Source: Phialocephala subalpina | Lineage: Eukaryota; Ascomycota; Leotiomycetes; Helotiales; Mollisiaceae | Reading direction: 5' to 3' | Assembly (NCBI GenBank): GCA_900073065.1 | Contig: FJOG01000022.1 | Span: forward strand, 815,934 to 879,933 | Length of the DNA: 64,000 nt | Part shown: positions 1-12,450 of the stretch, piece by piece | Layout of the letters: each line of letters opens with the position of its first letter | Position numbering within the stretch: position 1 is the first letter of the stretch | Made by a program: the position numbers and the translations under genes | Notes under the pieces: model-generated | The model's database searches: none | What the model was told of the DNA's origin: nothing | The model's input: the letters and a program-made list of their open reading frames with translations, nothing else

Positions 1-819
1 ATTGGTGGGCCATTCTGAGGATGCTGCTGTTGTTGAGGCGCGCCAAGAGGAGGTGGTCGCGAGATCTGTGGTACTTGCGGCTCCATCTTAGTTCTCGGGC
101 TACCCGTCATAGCTTGTTGTGCATGTTGCGGGTGTTGTTGCATCTGGTGTTGACCCGGCGCGTGTGACATGAGCAGATTTGGCTGAGAAGTCATCGATTG
201 GTGGTGCTGTTGATGCTGCTGTGGTTGGGGCGCGTATGAAGGAGCTCCTTGAGGTGGCATCGGAGGATATTGTGACTGGGGGCCAGCATAGTACATCTGG
301 GTGTTTTGTTGCAACTGTGAAGCCGGCGCGCCGTACATTCTCTGCTGGTCGTGCGCGGAAGGAGATGCTACAGATGCGGGAGAGTTCGATTGCGGAGTGT
401 GGTAGATGGGAGGGTACGGACGGTGCATTTGCGCGGCCGCCATGATGTCTGGGGTTTCTGGAGCTGTGAACAAGTCAGTGAACAGTCTCAGAGGCAAAAG
501 ACGCGTAGAATTGCGGCTACTTACCTGCGGATGAGTATGTACCAGATGCGCTGGGTGTACTGTATGGACTCGGGTGGGAGGCGTAGTATGGAATCTCCTG
601 AGGATGCTGTCCACTAGGTCCTGGCGCACTCTGACCGTACTGAGGTAGCCCGTGTTGGGGGTACGGGTTGGAATGCTGCTGTGGTGGTGGAGGAGCAACC
701 TGCTGATGGTGTTGGTGTACAATGCTCGAGGGTCGAGGTTGTTGGAGGTGGTGCGGAGGTGGGGGACCTTGCTGCTGCTGCTGCGCGCGGTGCGGCGGAG
801 CGTAATCCTGCTGAAGCAT
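1..819 (-). CDS. Con7-like transcription regulator, N-terminal part (runs off window)
   Basis: Two exons are visible on the minus strand: 819-525, starting MLQQDYAPPHRAQQQQQ, and 463-1, which runs off the window. The intron has a GTAAGT donor and a TTCACAG acceptor and keeps the frame (phase 1). The translated 252 residues are dominated by Gln, Pro, His and Ser. They contain the segments MAAAQMHRPYPPIYHT and SNSPASVASPS, followed by QMYYAGP and SPRTKMEP. From memory, this order of short motifs is that of the N-terminal half of the fungal Con7 family, a regulator of conidiation and cell-wall/morphogenesis genes. Its diagnostic C-terminal domain would lie beyond base 1, so identity is inferred. 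The reading frame is also open upstream of the chosen ATG, so a 5' exon could extend the protein. No disruption is seen. Any other Q/P-rich transcription factor is the alternative. Confidence 0.6.
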
Positions 820-3800
820 TGATTGTAAGTGAGGGTTCTTCAGGGTGATGGTAAATGCGATGGCAGAATATAACAACCATTGCAAAGCAGACGCGACGCG
901 ATGTTTTGATACTTCAGACGTAAGAAAGCGTGTTGGAATCCTTGATGACGAGGGTGCGCTGCCGGCTGCGGTACCCAGTGTCCGATCTTCTGCTTTTGGA
1001 CTCAAGCGCGCAAAGCAATAACGAACGTCAGGTGGAACAACTGGGGGATGCTGACAAGGAATTGCTCTGGGGGTACCTCTGTTTAACAGATGCCTTGCTC
1101 TATTATGTTATGAAATGTTCAGACGACAGCTTGCCAAATTGGACCAGGAGGTACATGCGACGTGCAGTGCAATGTCCGAGAAGATTTTCGCAAGGCCTCA
1201 CTTTTTAAGATAGTGGAGTGACGAGGGTAAAGTGGTAGTGCGGCGAACCTTATGAGATTTGAAGAGAACGGGTCGCGATGTGCCGGAGAATAGGAACGAA
1301 AGCAGAAACACAAGATTGCAATATTCCAATGATCGGAGCGAGGATAAATGCACGGAGGAGCAAAGAAGGTCAAGAAATGCTGGTAAAGTGGATGGCGCGA
1401 TGCTTGTGCTTTGGAGTTGAGCCTTGCTCTTGTCCTGGCCTCGAGATGACGGGTGACTAGGGAGGGGTTTGAGAGCGTGGGTGAGAGGGGGATGACTTGC
1501 TTGGGAGAGAGCTTAGATGGGTGATGGTAGACGAGTCGCTGCGACTAGAACAGTTTGGATGAGGAAGGATTGTCGAATCTTGGGAAGACAGGGTATCAGG
1601 CAGGGTCTTAAAGAGGAACGGGTTTGGTGTACCGTGTATCTCCAAATTGGCCTGCCCTGAGTAAGGTGACGCTGGAAATTGAAAGTCAAGGATGTGCGGT
1701 GGGACGGCGACAGCGCATGGAAGAAACGTGACAAGGTTCATAACATCGCATTACGACGAGGTGGCCCACGACCGGGGGGGCAGCCAATGATCTTATGTGC
1801 TCGAATGTCCCCATGTCTGTGAGTCCCTTTCCCAGGATTGGCCCGAGCCTAGCAAGGGTGGCAATGTTGGGCAGGGGCGGTGAGGAGACAGTTTCTAGGG
1901 AGAAAGATGACGCGGTGCCTAGCGTCGTGTCAAATTACTAGGGGGCAGAAGGGGGGGCGAAACCAGACCCGCACCCGCAAGTGTGGCAGCCATGAAAGAC
2001 GAGGGTTGTTACGGCGCCCCGTTTATCCAGCCACTCAACCCTGCGCAGGCCTGCTTCTGCTCGACACATGCTTGCACATGTTGGTAAGTCTCCACTGAAA
2101 ACCCGCTGCGCCCAAAAGTAAGCTGCAGACCCCTTGATCTCGTTTAATCCGCAAGCCCTAGACGGGACCCGCAGAGGAAACGACCCTGGAGGAACTGGCT
2201 TGAGCCACCATGTTTATGCAAACAATTGTTTATGCATTGGAAATAAGTCGATCGAAACTAAAATGCACAAAAATACACAGGATTTTCAGCTCCCTATGTT
2301 GCTGCACCATCACCATTGGAAGAGCTTCCACGGCACGTTGCGCGACATTGACCGCAACAATGAGCGATGGGAGACAAAAGCAGCACCATGCTCGGTCAAC
2401 GGCACTTACTGAGTCGCCGCCCAAACAGACTCTCGCAAGCCGAACTGACCATCAGGTTTCTGCACACCTCAACCGTTAAGCGACCGTGGTACTAGACCCA
2501 AGGCACTCTAGATCGGGGTCTGTGCTGGCTTAATTTCAGAGTTTCGCGTGGGATTGGGCAGCATTGTGAGACCCTTGCCTCCATGCATGCACCCTAGAGA
2601 TTGTGAAACGAGCCCACGAAATCCACCACTTCCACCGGCGTCGAGTCCGCCGGGCCCTGCTGAGACTTTTGCATGGCTGCCCGGCTCACTCGTGATCTTC
2701 GAGAAGACATCGAAGCCGCATCCCCGGCCACCGTGCGCTCTCCCCTGCAGCCAGTCCAAATCGGGGCGAGTTGCGAATTTGAATGAGAGGCTTGTGAAGC
2801 AGACGAGATTGCACTGGTGTAGCCCCCGATGACACGAGTGCGATATTCCAAGGATGAGAAATGCAAGAAATGACCAGAATGCAATAAATCGTCGCGACGC
2901 GCAAGAGAAGACGTTGTGTACTTACGTGATCGCCCGTGACCGCAACACCAGGTTCCTCTTTGTACGTCTGTCGATGAGCCATCTCGGTAGATGGAAATTA
3001 TGACCTGGGTCTAGAAATCGTGTTAGTATCATTCTTCAGCCACGCTTTGAACAATCAAGCCACCAGTCGACCGTTGAAGTTTGAGGCCCTCCAACGAGGA
3101 CGGGCACCAAACAGGGAACGATTGCTATGCCATGCTTGCAACATCTGTGCGTTGCAAATCGGATTGCAGGGAGCGCTAGGGCCGTCCCAACTTACGGGAT
3201 GTTTTTCAGGTACCAGTTCGACGACCGCAGGAAGCCTTCCTCGCGACAATTGGACGTGATGCTTTTTGGTGAATGCAGGGTGAAACGCCTGCCGTGACTC
3301 TGTACTCTAAATCCACGTATCTGCTTCATCACCAGGTCAGCGAATGGCCATAACGCGGCAAATCGACTTCCAGTTCTGCAACTGCAAGGCGATCGCCGAA
3401 ACGCATGATGGCGCTTCGTACGACAAAAATAGAAATGGGTGCTGCACCCAGGGACAATAAACCCCCGAGGCGATCATTCTGAAGAAACACAGGGGCAGAT
3501 TCGAAGAGGGGGATTGCAATGCGATCGATGCAGAGAAACACCAGCAATCTCAAAATAGAATGATCTAGAGATAGAACTTTCTATGAGACCTTTCTTGCGA
3601 GCGGCTGCCGGGTGTGCAATTCCCGAGTATCAGATGGAATTGCAGGCTGCCTTCGATGTATTCGGACAATGAACGGAAAGAAACGGACGATGGGATGGTG
3701 GGGTAATCAACGCTGCAAGTCGGACAGAAATGGGATGATCTGAGCTACTCAACGGAAGGCTATCCCACTATACCAAACCCATCAGTGCGAACAGAAGATG

Positions 3801-6800
3801 GTGGTGGTGTTGGGCTGGCAAGGTGCAAGGTTGTGGCGCACAACGTTGAACAAAAGTCCTTTACGAAGTGGGTCATTCGCGTGGGAACCCACGTTTTCCT
3901 CGCGCAAGCCTGGCCGCTAAGCCAGAACTTTCGCGCTGGAGAATCGTGGTCCAGGAACCGAGTGAATAGTGCAACAAGCAATACAGGATAGAACCTGACT
4001 TGAAGAAATTGCGACGAACTTACATTTGCAAGTTCCCTTCAGCTGAAGTACTGATTCGTAAAGACCGTTCGCCGTGGCTTTTCCTGTTTTCGTGTCAGTT
4101 TCGTGCTCAAAAACAGCTGTAGATGATAGGTAGACAAGGTGCAGGAAGAACCAGACTAGTTCATGCGCGGAATGGAAAGTTGCATACAGAAAGACCCAAC
4201 GTCGTCCAGTGCAATGTACCAGCAGTTGGTGAACAATGACGCAACAATAATCTCGACGAGGCTGAAAATCAAAGGCTCAACGAAGACCGTTGTCTGTGGA
4301 GGACAAGGGACGTCAGTTCGAGGCACTGGGCTTGGAGATATAATATACAGGCATGGATGGTTGGTAAACAACGGGCAGAGCCAGGCAGGGTTGAAAAGCC
4401 AAGGCTCCGGCACATTTATTGACCCCCCTCATTTCCTTGCAACAGGGGGCGAAGCTGGTCATGCAGCAGGCCATGATTGCGGATAGCACACTCGCTTACA
4501 TCTCGAGGACGAGGATGTAGTGGGGAGAAAACAGGGATTCGGAACGCCATCGCGCGACAGGTCAAAAAACGAAATCTTGCACACAGATGAAAAGACTCAG
4601 GCCTGGAACGTACCTTGATCATGTAGCGTCTATCGCGTCTTCGTCTTGTTCATCAATAGAGAGGGGTACCGAATCGGATCTCGCGGGTTGCTGGGAGCGT
4701 GTGAAATTGTGCAGAAACCGTTTCTCCTAAGAAAGTATCAGTATGCTGAAGTATCCATGTAACTTGGATGATACTCTTACGGGTGGGCGCGTGCGGCTGC
4801 CAAATATCTGTATTATAATGGCTTTTGTACCACCTCAGATCTCCCTTCGTGCTCCCCACGGTGACGTCTCGAATGGATCGCGGGAAGTTCTTCTCCGCAA
4901 AGTACCTGAATGGTTCAGAGATCCGAAACTGCGGGTGAAATCTTGTAAGGGTGACCAAGCAAGAAGGTTCACTGTTTTAACGCTGTGAAGTCGTGAGGTA
5001 TATCGAGCTGCCTCAGATAGATTGGATGCTGTGCGCCTATTTTGGGACCTGCGCAGAATTCCACCTGCCGTAACTCCTTTGTGCCTCTTCTCGAATATTT
5101 CCTGCCTTGTCGATGTATGAGTGCTCGAGTCCGGGGACCAAAGGGTCGGATGGGGGATCCTCGCCGGTATTTGGAAGTATCCTTGGGAGGTCTTCCTGGA
5201 ATCTGCAGAGGGCCTCTGCTGGGAGACGTTGAACGGGTATGTGGGCTAGGATAGAGGTAGGAGCTGGGAAGGACGATATTCGGATCTAAGAGGCACAATA
5301 GTTAGCATCGTGTATCCAAAGGTTGGTCAATTGCAGAGGCGCGTATAAGATACCAGCGGTTTGAGGGCTTCGCAGATGTCGTCTTGGAGCCGCAGAAGTC
5401 TTGCGGTCCTCTCTTGCCCCGCAGATGATGGAAACCGAATCGCGTGGGCGTTATCTCAACGGTTACCACGTTGTTGAGTTGTACGTTGGTTGTGCAAAGA
5501 AGTTTCGCGAGGTGGCCGCCGTTCCAGCACGAGGTCGCTAAGATGTAAGGCGCCGAGACGCGTTTTCGAGCAGAGACTCGAAGGCGTACACAAATGACTC
5601 AAAAAAGGACCTTCATCCACACAACCGCACCGCGACTCGGCAGGAGAATAGGAAATTATTGGACTTCACCTTTTCGCTGTTATTGATCGGAAGATGGTCG
5701 AGGCCGTCTGCAGTGCGGATTCCACGAGCGTCGTGAAAGCTTTGCGCAGGCTTGTCGTCGCGTCTGTGCAGCTCGAGTTGCAGGAGTTGGGACAAGTCGG
5801 AATCGGGATTCTCGTTGCGCACGCTGCTGCAGGTCGAAAACTGGTCGGCGGGTGCAAATGATCGCACGTGGACGCGTCGTGATACTTGTTCTGTGCGACG
5901 CAGTGTTGTGGTCGGCAATGTGACGGCAGTGTCACGTCAATTGAGCGTCGTCGATTCTGATCGCGACTCTTTTTTTGCAATGGCCTGAATAGCTTCAGCT
6001 GCCAAAACGTCGTAGCCTCAACGGTCAGCGGTCTGGCATGTGCAGTGCGTTGCGGGAGACAAGGTTATGGGGTGCAGCGCCGTTGAAAGATCCTGGTGAA
6101 AGAATGCAGAAAGAAGCTGCCGAAAGCTTGACTGGAAACTGGGTTTTACCTGGCTGTGGCTACAGTACAGTGGCTAGAGAACCAGGGGAGCGAGTCTGGC
6201 GATGGGTGAGTGCCTGTGAGTGGTGGGGAACGGCCAGGTTTGAGTTCTGCTGCCGGTCTCTGTGGTGGTGAACGGGTGCTGGTGAAGAAAACTTGCAGGG
6301 ACAAGGGAGGAAGAAGGACAGGAGTTTTGACAGGAGCAGAGACGGGAGACCATGGATGGGCGGAGGCTCGACGACTCGCGACGATCGATGAATCAATAAT
6401 CATCCGCTGAAGAAAAAGAGGAGACGACGCAGATGCAGGGAGGCAAAGGCAAAAAACGGTCTTTAGGGGAAAACAGGGATGAAGAGGGTCTGAAGAGGGT
6501 CTGAAGATGAGAGGCGTCTTCCATGGACGAATGGCAGCTATCTACCTGAAGCTAAAACACTTCTGTGTATGCTTCATAAAACTACTCGGCCTAGATACGA
6601 TGCGCTCCAACCAGTGACGGCCTTTCTGATCATCGGGACATTCACACTGGATAACCTCGGGACTGAGCGAGGGAAAAACGGTTCGCGTTGCTGATGAAAT
6701 ATTTTATACCCGTCCCGACTCTAGTGATGGTTGGTGGATGCCATCTTTGGGTCCCAAGACCAGTTGGGCTAGAACGAGTCGTTCTTTTCCTGTCAGCCAC

Positions 6801-9800
6801 TAGTTACAAGTGTATCTTCACTTTCTCTCCGTATCGTGCCGCTGCCAGACATGGCCAATACTTTATTGAAGTTTACTGGCCTGGAAAGCCAATAGGAAAT
6901 GTTACACAGCTTCCAGATGAAAATAGAGTCCTGATATCTACCGTCGCTTGTTCGGCTCCAGTGTTGAGATGTCCCCTATCTCTTACATATCAACGGGAAC
7001 TCCACTTAGGGCCACCCTTCTCCTGTCCACTTCTCGGCATCAACCATCCATCTCCCGAGCAATATCCAATCCACTTCGCATGCACACACATCATCCAAAT
7101 CTTTCCAAACTCGTAAACAGGAGCCATTCTGAGTCACTTCATCCTCTCACTTCCTTCCACGAATGATACGACGGCAATATATTGCATTACCACAGATGGA
7201 TCCCAATGGACGTCCAGTTTCTTCACCACTCCCGAAACAATGAGGCCGCCAGATAGAAATCCTTCGGCTCTGAAAGCAGATAGGACGCGCAATTGCATGA
7301 AATAGCACCGGAGATGACCTTCCTAAAGAAGAAGTTGACGATCGACTGGTTCTGCACCAAATCGAGACAAGCCAAACCTTCGATGGCCATTTTTCCCATC
7401 TCCATCCTCCGATGCGAGCTAGAGCTCGATGTTCATGTGCTCGATTACCAAGTTTCTAAGTTTGTTCTGGTGCTTCTGTGGAGGCCGTATACAGATGGAT
7501 AATTCATGCAAAACCTTCTCCCGAACGTTCGATGAATCGAACGCTGATGCTCACCGTCTCACGTCTGGCCCGTGGCACCGGCTCACTGGCCTTCCGGTGC
7601 TGCGATGATTGTGATACTGCAGTCTATTTCATTACAATCACGCTCAAATCTCACGCTCTCCTCGATTAACGAGTTGGGACAGATTCGAGGTTCGAAGTTC
7701 AATTGGACATGACCGCCAGTCCCCAAAAAAGGTTTGGGAGAAACCGGCTTCACCGCCACGATGCCAACTGATGAGAACTCGGCCATTTATTTGTACAAGT
7801 CTCGCCGTTAGGCTGTGATGTGTGTCATGCTCGGCTGGAGCTGTGTCTTTCATGATTCTGATGAGGTCTTCCACTTGTTCGTTTTCTTGGATGTTCCTTC
7901 CTTCTCATGTGAGCCAATCACCTAACCTAGTCAAACGACCGTTTTACCCGGAATGAGGGTTTTGTTGTCAGGAGGAAGAGTATCCCAAATTCGTCTCTGC
8001 CCCCAATCGTCTCAAGTCATTTTGAAGCTCATCGTCGCCATGTGCATACGAGGCTTCATGAGATGACGTTGAAGATATCAGCACTTCACAATGCGTTTAG
8101 TAACTGCTGACCCATGGCCGGCAGATCAGGCTGAAGGTCCCGGCATCGTGAACCATTCGTAAGGCTGGTTGCTGCTCAACCCTCAAGGTCGTGAGGCCTT
8201 GCCTTGTTGATCGGAGAATTTCTACCGCTGGTAATGAACTCCTCCCTCGAGGGTTGAACAGCTGTGCACTTGCGCCAAATTTTGACTTGTCAGAGCGTTG
8301 AAAGTGGGCGCGGCCACGGTGCCTGGTCAGACGATCTCGAGCCTCAGCAGCATCCCTACCAGAGCTTCCAAGGGACGGCAATTGCTGCAGACTGAAGCTC
8401 CAACGTCGACATCACTTCATCATCGCATTCCACCCCAGCAAGCGAGCAGTTTCTCAGCTGTTCCGCTCGAGGCAATGCACGGGAGTGGCACATGGCAGAG
8501 TGATAGTAATGTCTTCCTGCATGAAATTCAATGAACTCAACGCCCAATCCCGGAACGAAAAATCTCCAAGTCGCCCGAAGACATCATTCAGGTTCAACGG
8601 CAAAAGTTTCTCACTTCTGCAGGCCCTGGTTGTGGAGAGGTGGAAGTGGAAGGTGTGTGCCATGCTGGTCCGGTGGCTCTCGCAAGGTTTGGGCGTACGG
8701 TGCAGGCTAGAAGGACGCCATCATCCTTGATTCCTTGTCTGCTGGTCTCTGGTCTCACCCACACAACACCGTTGAACGCCCCCATCCGTATCCCCTGTCT
8801 GACAGCTGTTGAGTCCTGGCCTCGCGCGACAATGCCTGCTCACATGCAAACGCAATATCAACCTCATCCTGTTCAGTGATCGCGCAGCAGACAGGCCAGC
8901 TCTGTACCTTACAGCAAGCTTCATCCCTGAAGACACGGCACCAGAGATCCTTCAGCGACATCAACAACATCAACTACCAAAGGCGCGATGTCAGACGAAC
9001 GCAAGAAATTGCAAGAGAAAATACCTCGGTACCTGAATTGTAGGAATGTCAATCCCTTGGTCTTTACCCGAGTACGAGTAAGACATTGGGTCGTAGCTTT
9101 CTCTCAGCCTGTCGGAAGCATCTCAGCGATTTGAGGGAAATATTCGAAAATTCTGACAGCTACCGCGGTACTTGCCGTAAGCTTAATAGTGATCTTAAGT
9201 GTTCAAGCTTAAACTTAAATTGGTATATGAACCATATCAAGCTGGCTCCGGACAAACTCCACCTTTGAGACTTTTAACCTTTTTCATGATCACTTCCATC
9301 AAAGCCTGTAAGCGATCAAGCAATAGCTACCAAAATAACCGGGCGTTTGACCATAGTTTAAACTTCCTAAGAAAGCAACGAGGTCACACCAGATGGACAT
9401 CAGACAATTGCACCTACCGAGTTATTCTTAGCATGAACTGTCTCTCCTTCATGATCCTCATTCTGATCATCATTCTCAAACCTATCCATCCAACGTCCCC
9501 AAAAAGAAACATCATCAAACAATTCCCCGATCCCTTCTAGCTTAGACCACAGAACGCCACTACCATCATAAATAATCATTCGGAATGATACAAACGGAAC
9601 GACTGGTCCACACTCCACCGTTTCACAAAAACATCCGCGCTGCCCAAAGCGCACGCTTCCAGCCTCATCGGCCAACATCCCGCACGTCCATTGCGTCTCT
9701 AACCTCGGAGCCGAAATTCCCTTCCGAGTTTCAACAACATCGGTTATCACATCGGTTATCACATCATATCACATCACATCACATCCTCCAGATCTCCTCA

Positions 9801-11139
9801 ATCTCCAGATTCAGCAATTGAACAAATACCCAAAACGCCGAGTTCCCAGCCCCATTTTGTTCATCAAACAATTCAAAGATCCCAACCTCGCTTAAAACAT
9901 CTGATATGCATCCACTCATGCACCTCTCATCTCTCATTCGTTGCCTTCCCACGCCAGATGAGGCTGCATCGAATCTAGAACCTCACAGCCTTCCTCGTTT
10001 GTACCCACCTCATCATCAATCTAACATTTTATACATTCACAATCGCATATACATCCACAACCGCATCACCAGATCTCTCTCTTCTCCAAATCCGTTTATC
10101 GCAAAAGAAAAAGAAAAACTATTTTATTCCAGCCTGCTTGCCACGTAGACTGCCAACTGGAGTTGGAGTCATGGACCGGGACATCCGGATCCATACTTCC
10201 ACCGCCTTTTGCTCTCTTTTTCACGATACCTGCTCGCAAGCGCAATAAGACATCTCAATCCGTTTGCTCCCCTCCCCTCATTCGTTCCTTTCGGTCTCAA
10301 AAGCAGCGACCGCCTTCATGAGGTTTATTCAAAGCACATGACACCTTCCATCCAACCCCTCCATTCCCTCCAACCAATAACCTCAACCCACAGCCCTATA
10401 TCAAAACCCCATATACCCTCCATCACACAACAACCCCCAAACCTCCAAGCTGAAACAAACATACGCGAGTGAAAAGTGCATGTGATTTGAGAACGAGCGC
10501 GCTTTTCGGCCCGCATAGGATTGCTGTGCCTCTGTTATGCATGACGTCTATTCCTATTGAATCTTTACCCGCGTTCGTTTGCTCAAGCCTCAAAGCCTCA
10601 AGATGCAAAAAGGAAAAGCATCAGAATGCCGATGCCGAATGCAGCCCCAAGCTCCATGCGAGGTGCAGGTAGCTCATGGAGAACCGTCCACTATCATGAT
10701 CAGGTACAGAAAAGTGACGAATGTGAAGGATGGTACGTGCATAAGCCACAATATAAATCCCTTCCCTTACATAACGTTATAACTACTTCTATAACCATCA
10801 TAGCACTCTTGCACCGTTCTAAGAATCGGCGGCCGAGATGACTCTCCCAGCTTGGACATGCCGAACCCGTAAGTCGTATCTACCCGGTTTCTTGGGATGG
10901 AAAAAAGCAAAGGTCTCTCTCTACTGCCGGCATGATGACGCAGAAGTAGGAAACGTCAGCAGAATGGCGGAGATATCATGCCTAAATAGGGTTTTGTCGC
11001 GAGAATATGAGTATCGATTTATTGCTCGAGGAGAATGTGATGCGATTGGAGGACGCATACGCGTTTGTATGTATAGTACTCTCGATGATATACCTTCAAA
11101 GCACATTGAAATGACAATGTTGAGTGCTTTCTTTGTCAG
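820..11139. other. 10-kb gene-poor stretch upstream of the Con7-like gene
   Basis: I find no conserved protein domain, tRNA or transposon in this interval. Open frames are short, mutually overlapping and of non-protein-like composition. The longest, 6688-7116 plus strand, shows no recognisable family and no splice-linked neighbour. GC content is ordinary, unlike the AT-rich islands further on. The interval may hold promoter and long 5' UTR/intron sequence of the Con7-like gene, which is transcribed away from it. A short ATCAC-type microsatellite lies near 9738-9786. From about 10.6 kb onward, spliceable coding-like segments begin that may belong to the small candidate gene at 11.1 kb. Confidence 0.5.
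9738..9786. repeat. short tandem repeat, ATCAC/ATCGGTTATC units
   Basis: The sequence reads CATCGGTTATCA twice and then several CATAT/CACAT units of 5 bases. It is a minor microsatellite in non-coding DNA. Confidence 0.6.
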
Positions 11140-11468
11140 GAAAACGTTGAGAAAGAAGGAAATGAAGCCGAAGAGAGGTCAGCTGAACACATGCAGTTGA
11201 GCAAGAAACTTGCAGATGAGGAGATGAAGAAAAGAAAGGTCCGATCTAAAGATGCATCCCGTTTTGAAATCTGGGAGCGGGACGGGATGGTAGGTCATCT
11301 CCTCCCTATCCTTCTTCCCTATCTCTGATCTGGGATTTTGAACCCTCAGGGTTGAATCGGCATTTTAATTCCACTGCTGCACCTGGAAATCGAAGGGGAA
11401 AGTCTCCGTTCCCTGAATGTGTTGATGCTCCCCTGAAGATCTGGAGGGATGCCGTTATTATGAGCTGA
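11140..11468 (+). CDS. small spliced hypothetical gene (3' exons; 5' end not resolved)
   Basis: After a good acceptor (CTTTGTCAG) the plus strand reads an uninterrupted, charged segment beginning ENVEKEGNEAEERSAEH and ending RFEIWERDGMVG. A 56-nt intron (11294-11349, weak GTCATC donor, CCTCAG acceptor, phase 1) joins it to LNRHFNSTAAPGNRRGKSP, then FPECVDAPLKIWRD and a stop at 11468. Lys/Glu-rich composition and the joined frame suggest real coding sequence. Further coding-like pieces in other frames follow (LPFGKHGIEALREIQGK near 11500 and SFESWMRKGKVEANIMG near 11600), so the gene may continue to about 11.75 kb by splicing or may be frameshifted. Upstream exons between 10.6 and 11.1 kb are likely but ambiguous. 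I do not recognise the family. Confidence 0.3.
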
Positions 11469-12450
11469 TGAGATGCATGTGAAGTGATGAGGTAATATGA
11501 CTTGCCGTTTGGCAAGCATGGGATTGAAGCCTTGCGAGAAATTCAAGGAAAAGTGCATGGGAAGCAGTTCAACTTGACAGCTTACATGTGCCAGCCAGCT
11601 TTGAATCATGGATGAGGAAAGGCAAGGTCGAGGCTAACATCATGGGTGATGACTCAATGAGAGGAAGCAGAGCAAACAGAACAAGGACGAGGAAGAAGTG
11701 GCAAGTAGGAGTACTGGTACGGACGTCAAGGAAGTCTTCGTTATTCTTTGAAGCAAGCATTTTGAATTCAAATATGAGCTTCTTTCTGCATTGGCATTCG
11801 TATGAATTTTCTCGTTGAATTTGTTTCAAGTTCTGTCAATGATGTATCATTCACGTGATGGTCTCCACTTACCACAACATCAACGTCCATCCTCAACACC
11901 GCAACACCACCATCTGTTTTCAAGTCCTCCCTCATGGCGTTCGATATCAAACTAGCTCTCCCTTTCGCTCCTCTTATCTTTTCAAAATCTCCTTATCAGA
12001 TTCACTTCCCCTCACGTGAATCGCATCATCCTCTCCCCTCATCACGACATCGCCAAATCCAGTAACCGCCGCATCACATCATCGACTTTACAACCCACCA
12101 CAAACCCTCTTTGCGGAGACCATCTCCAATTCCAGCTTCTACGCGTCTTCTGGACAAACCCAATCCCAAAATGCTTCTTCTTGGTTGGCGGCCAACCTGC
12201 TGGGACATGGAGCTTCGAACGGGCGTGCGGGGCTGCAAACGCATTGCTATGATGCTACCCTGAGTAAAGAATTTGTGAGATGGAGAGATGCAGGTAGGAA
12301 GGATGGTTCCTATATGATGCTTTTCTCACGATTTCCTTTCCTTTTCTGTTTGTGCTTCTCTGTTTTCAGTCGTGTTCGTCCTTGAGCCTTGTCCCTGCAT
12401 ATCGAGCTTCACCCCTACCTCGAGCTCTCGATAGCTTCAATCAGCTCAAC

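Noticed and set aside
6688..7116. 142-codon plus-strand frame
   Set aside because: No conserved segment and competing frames on both strands. Treated as chance.
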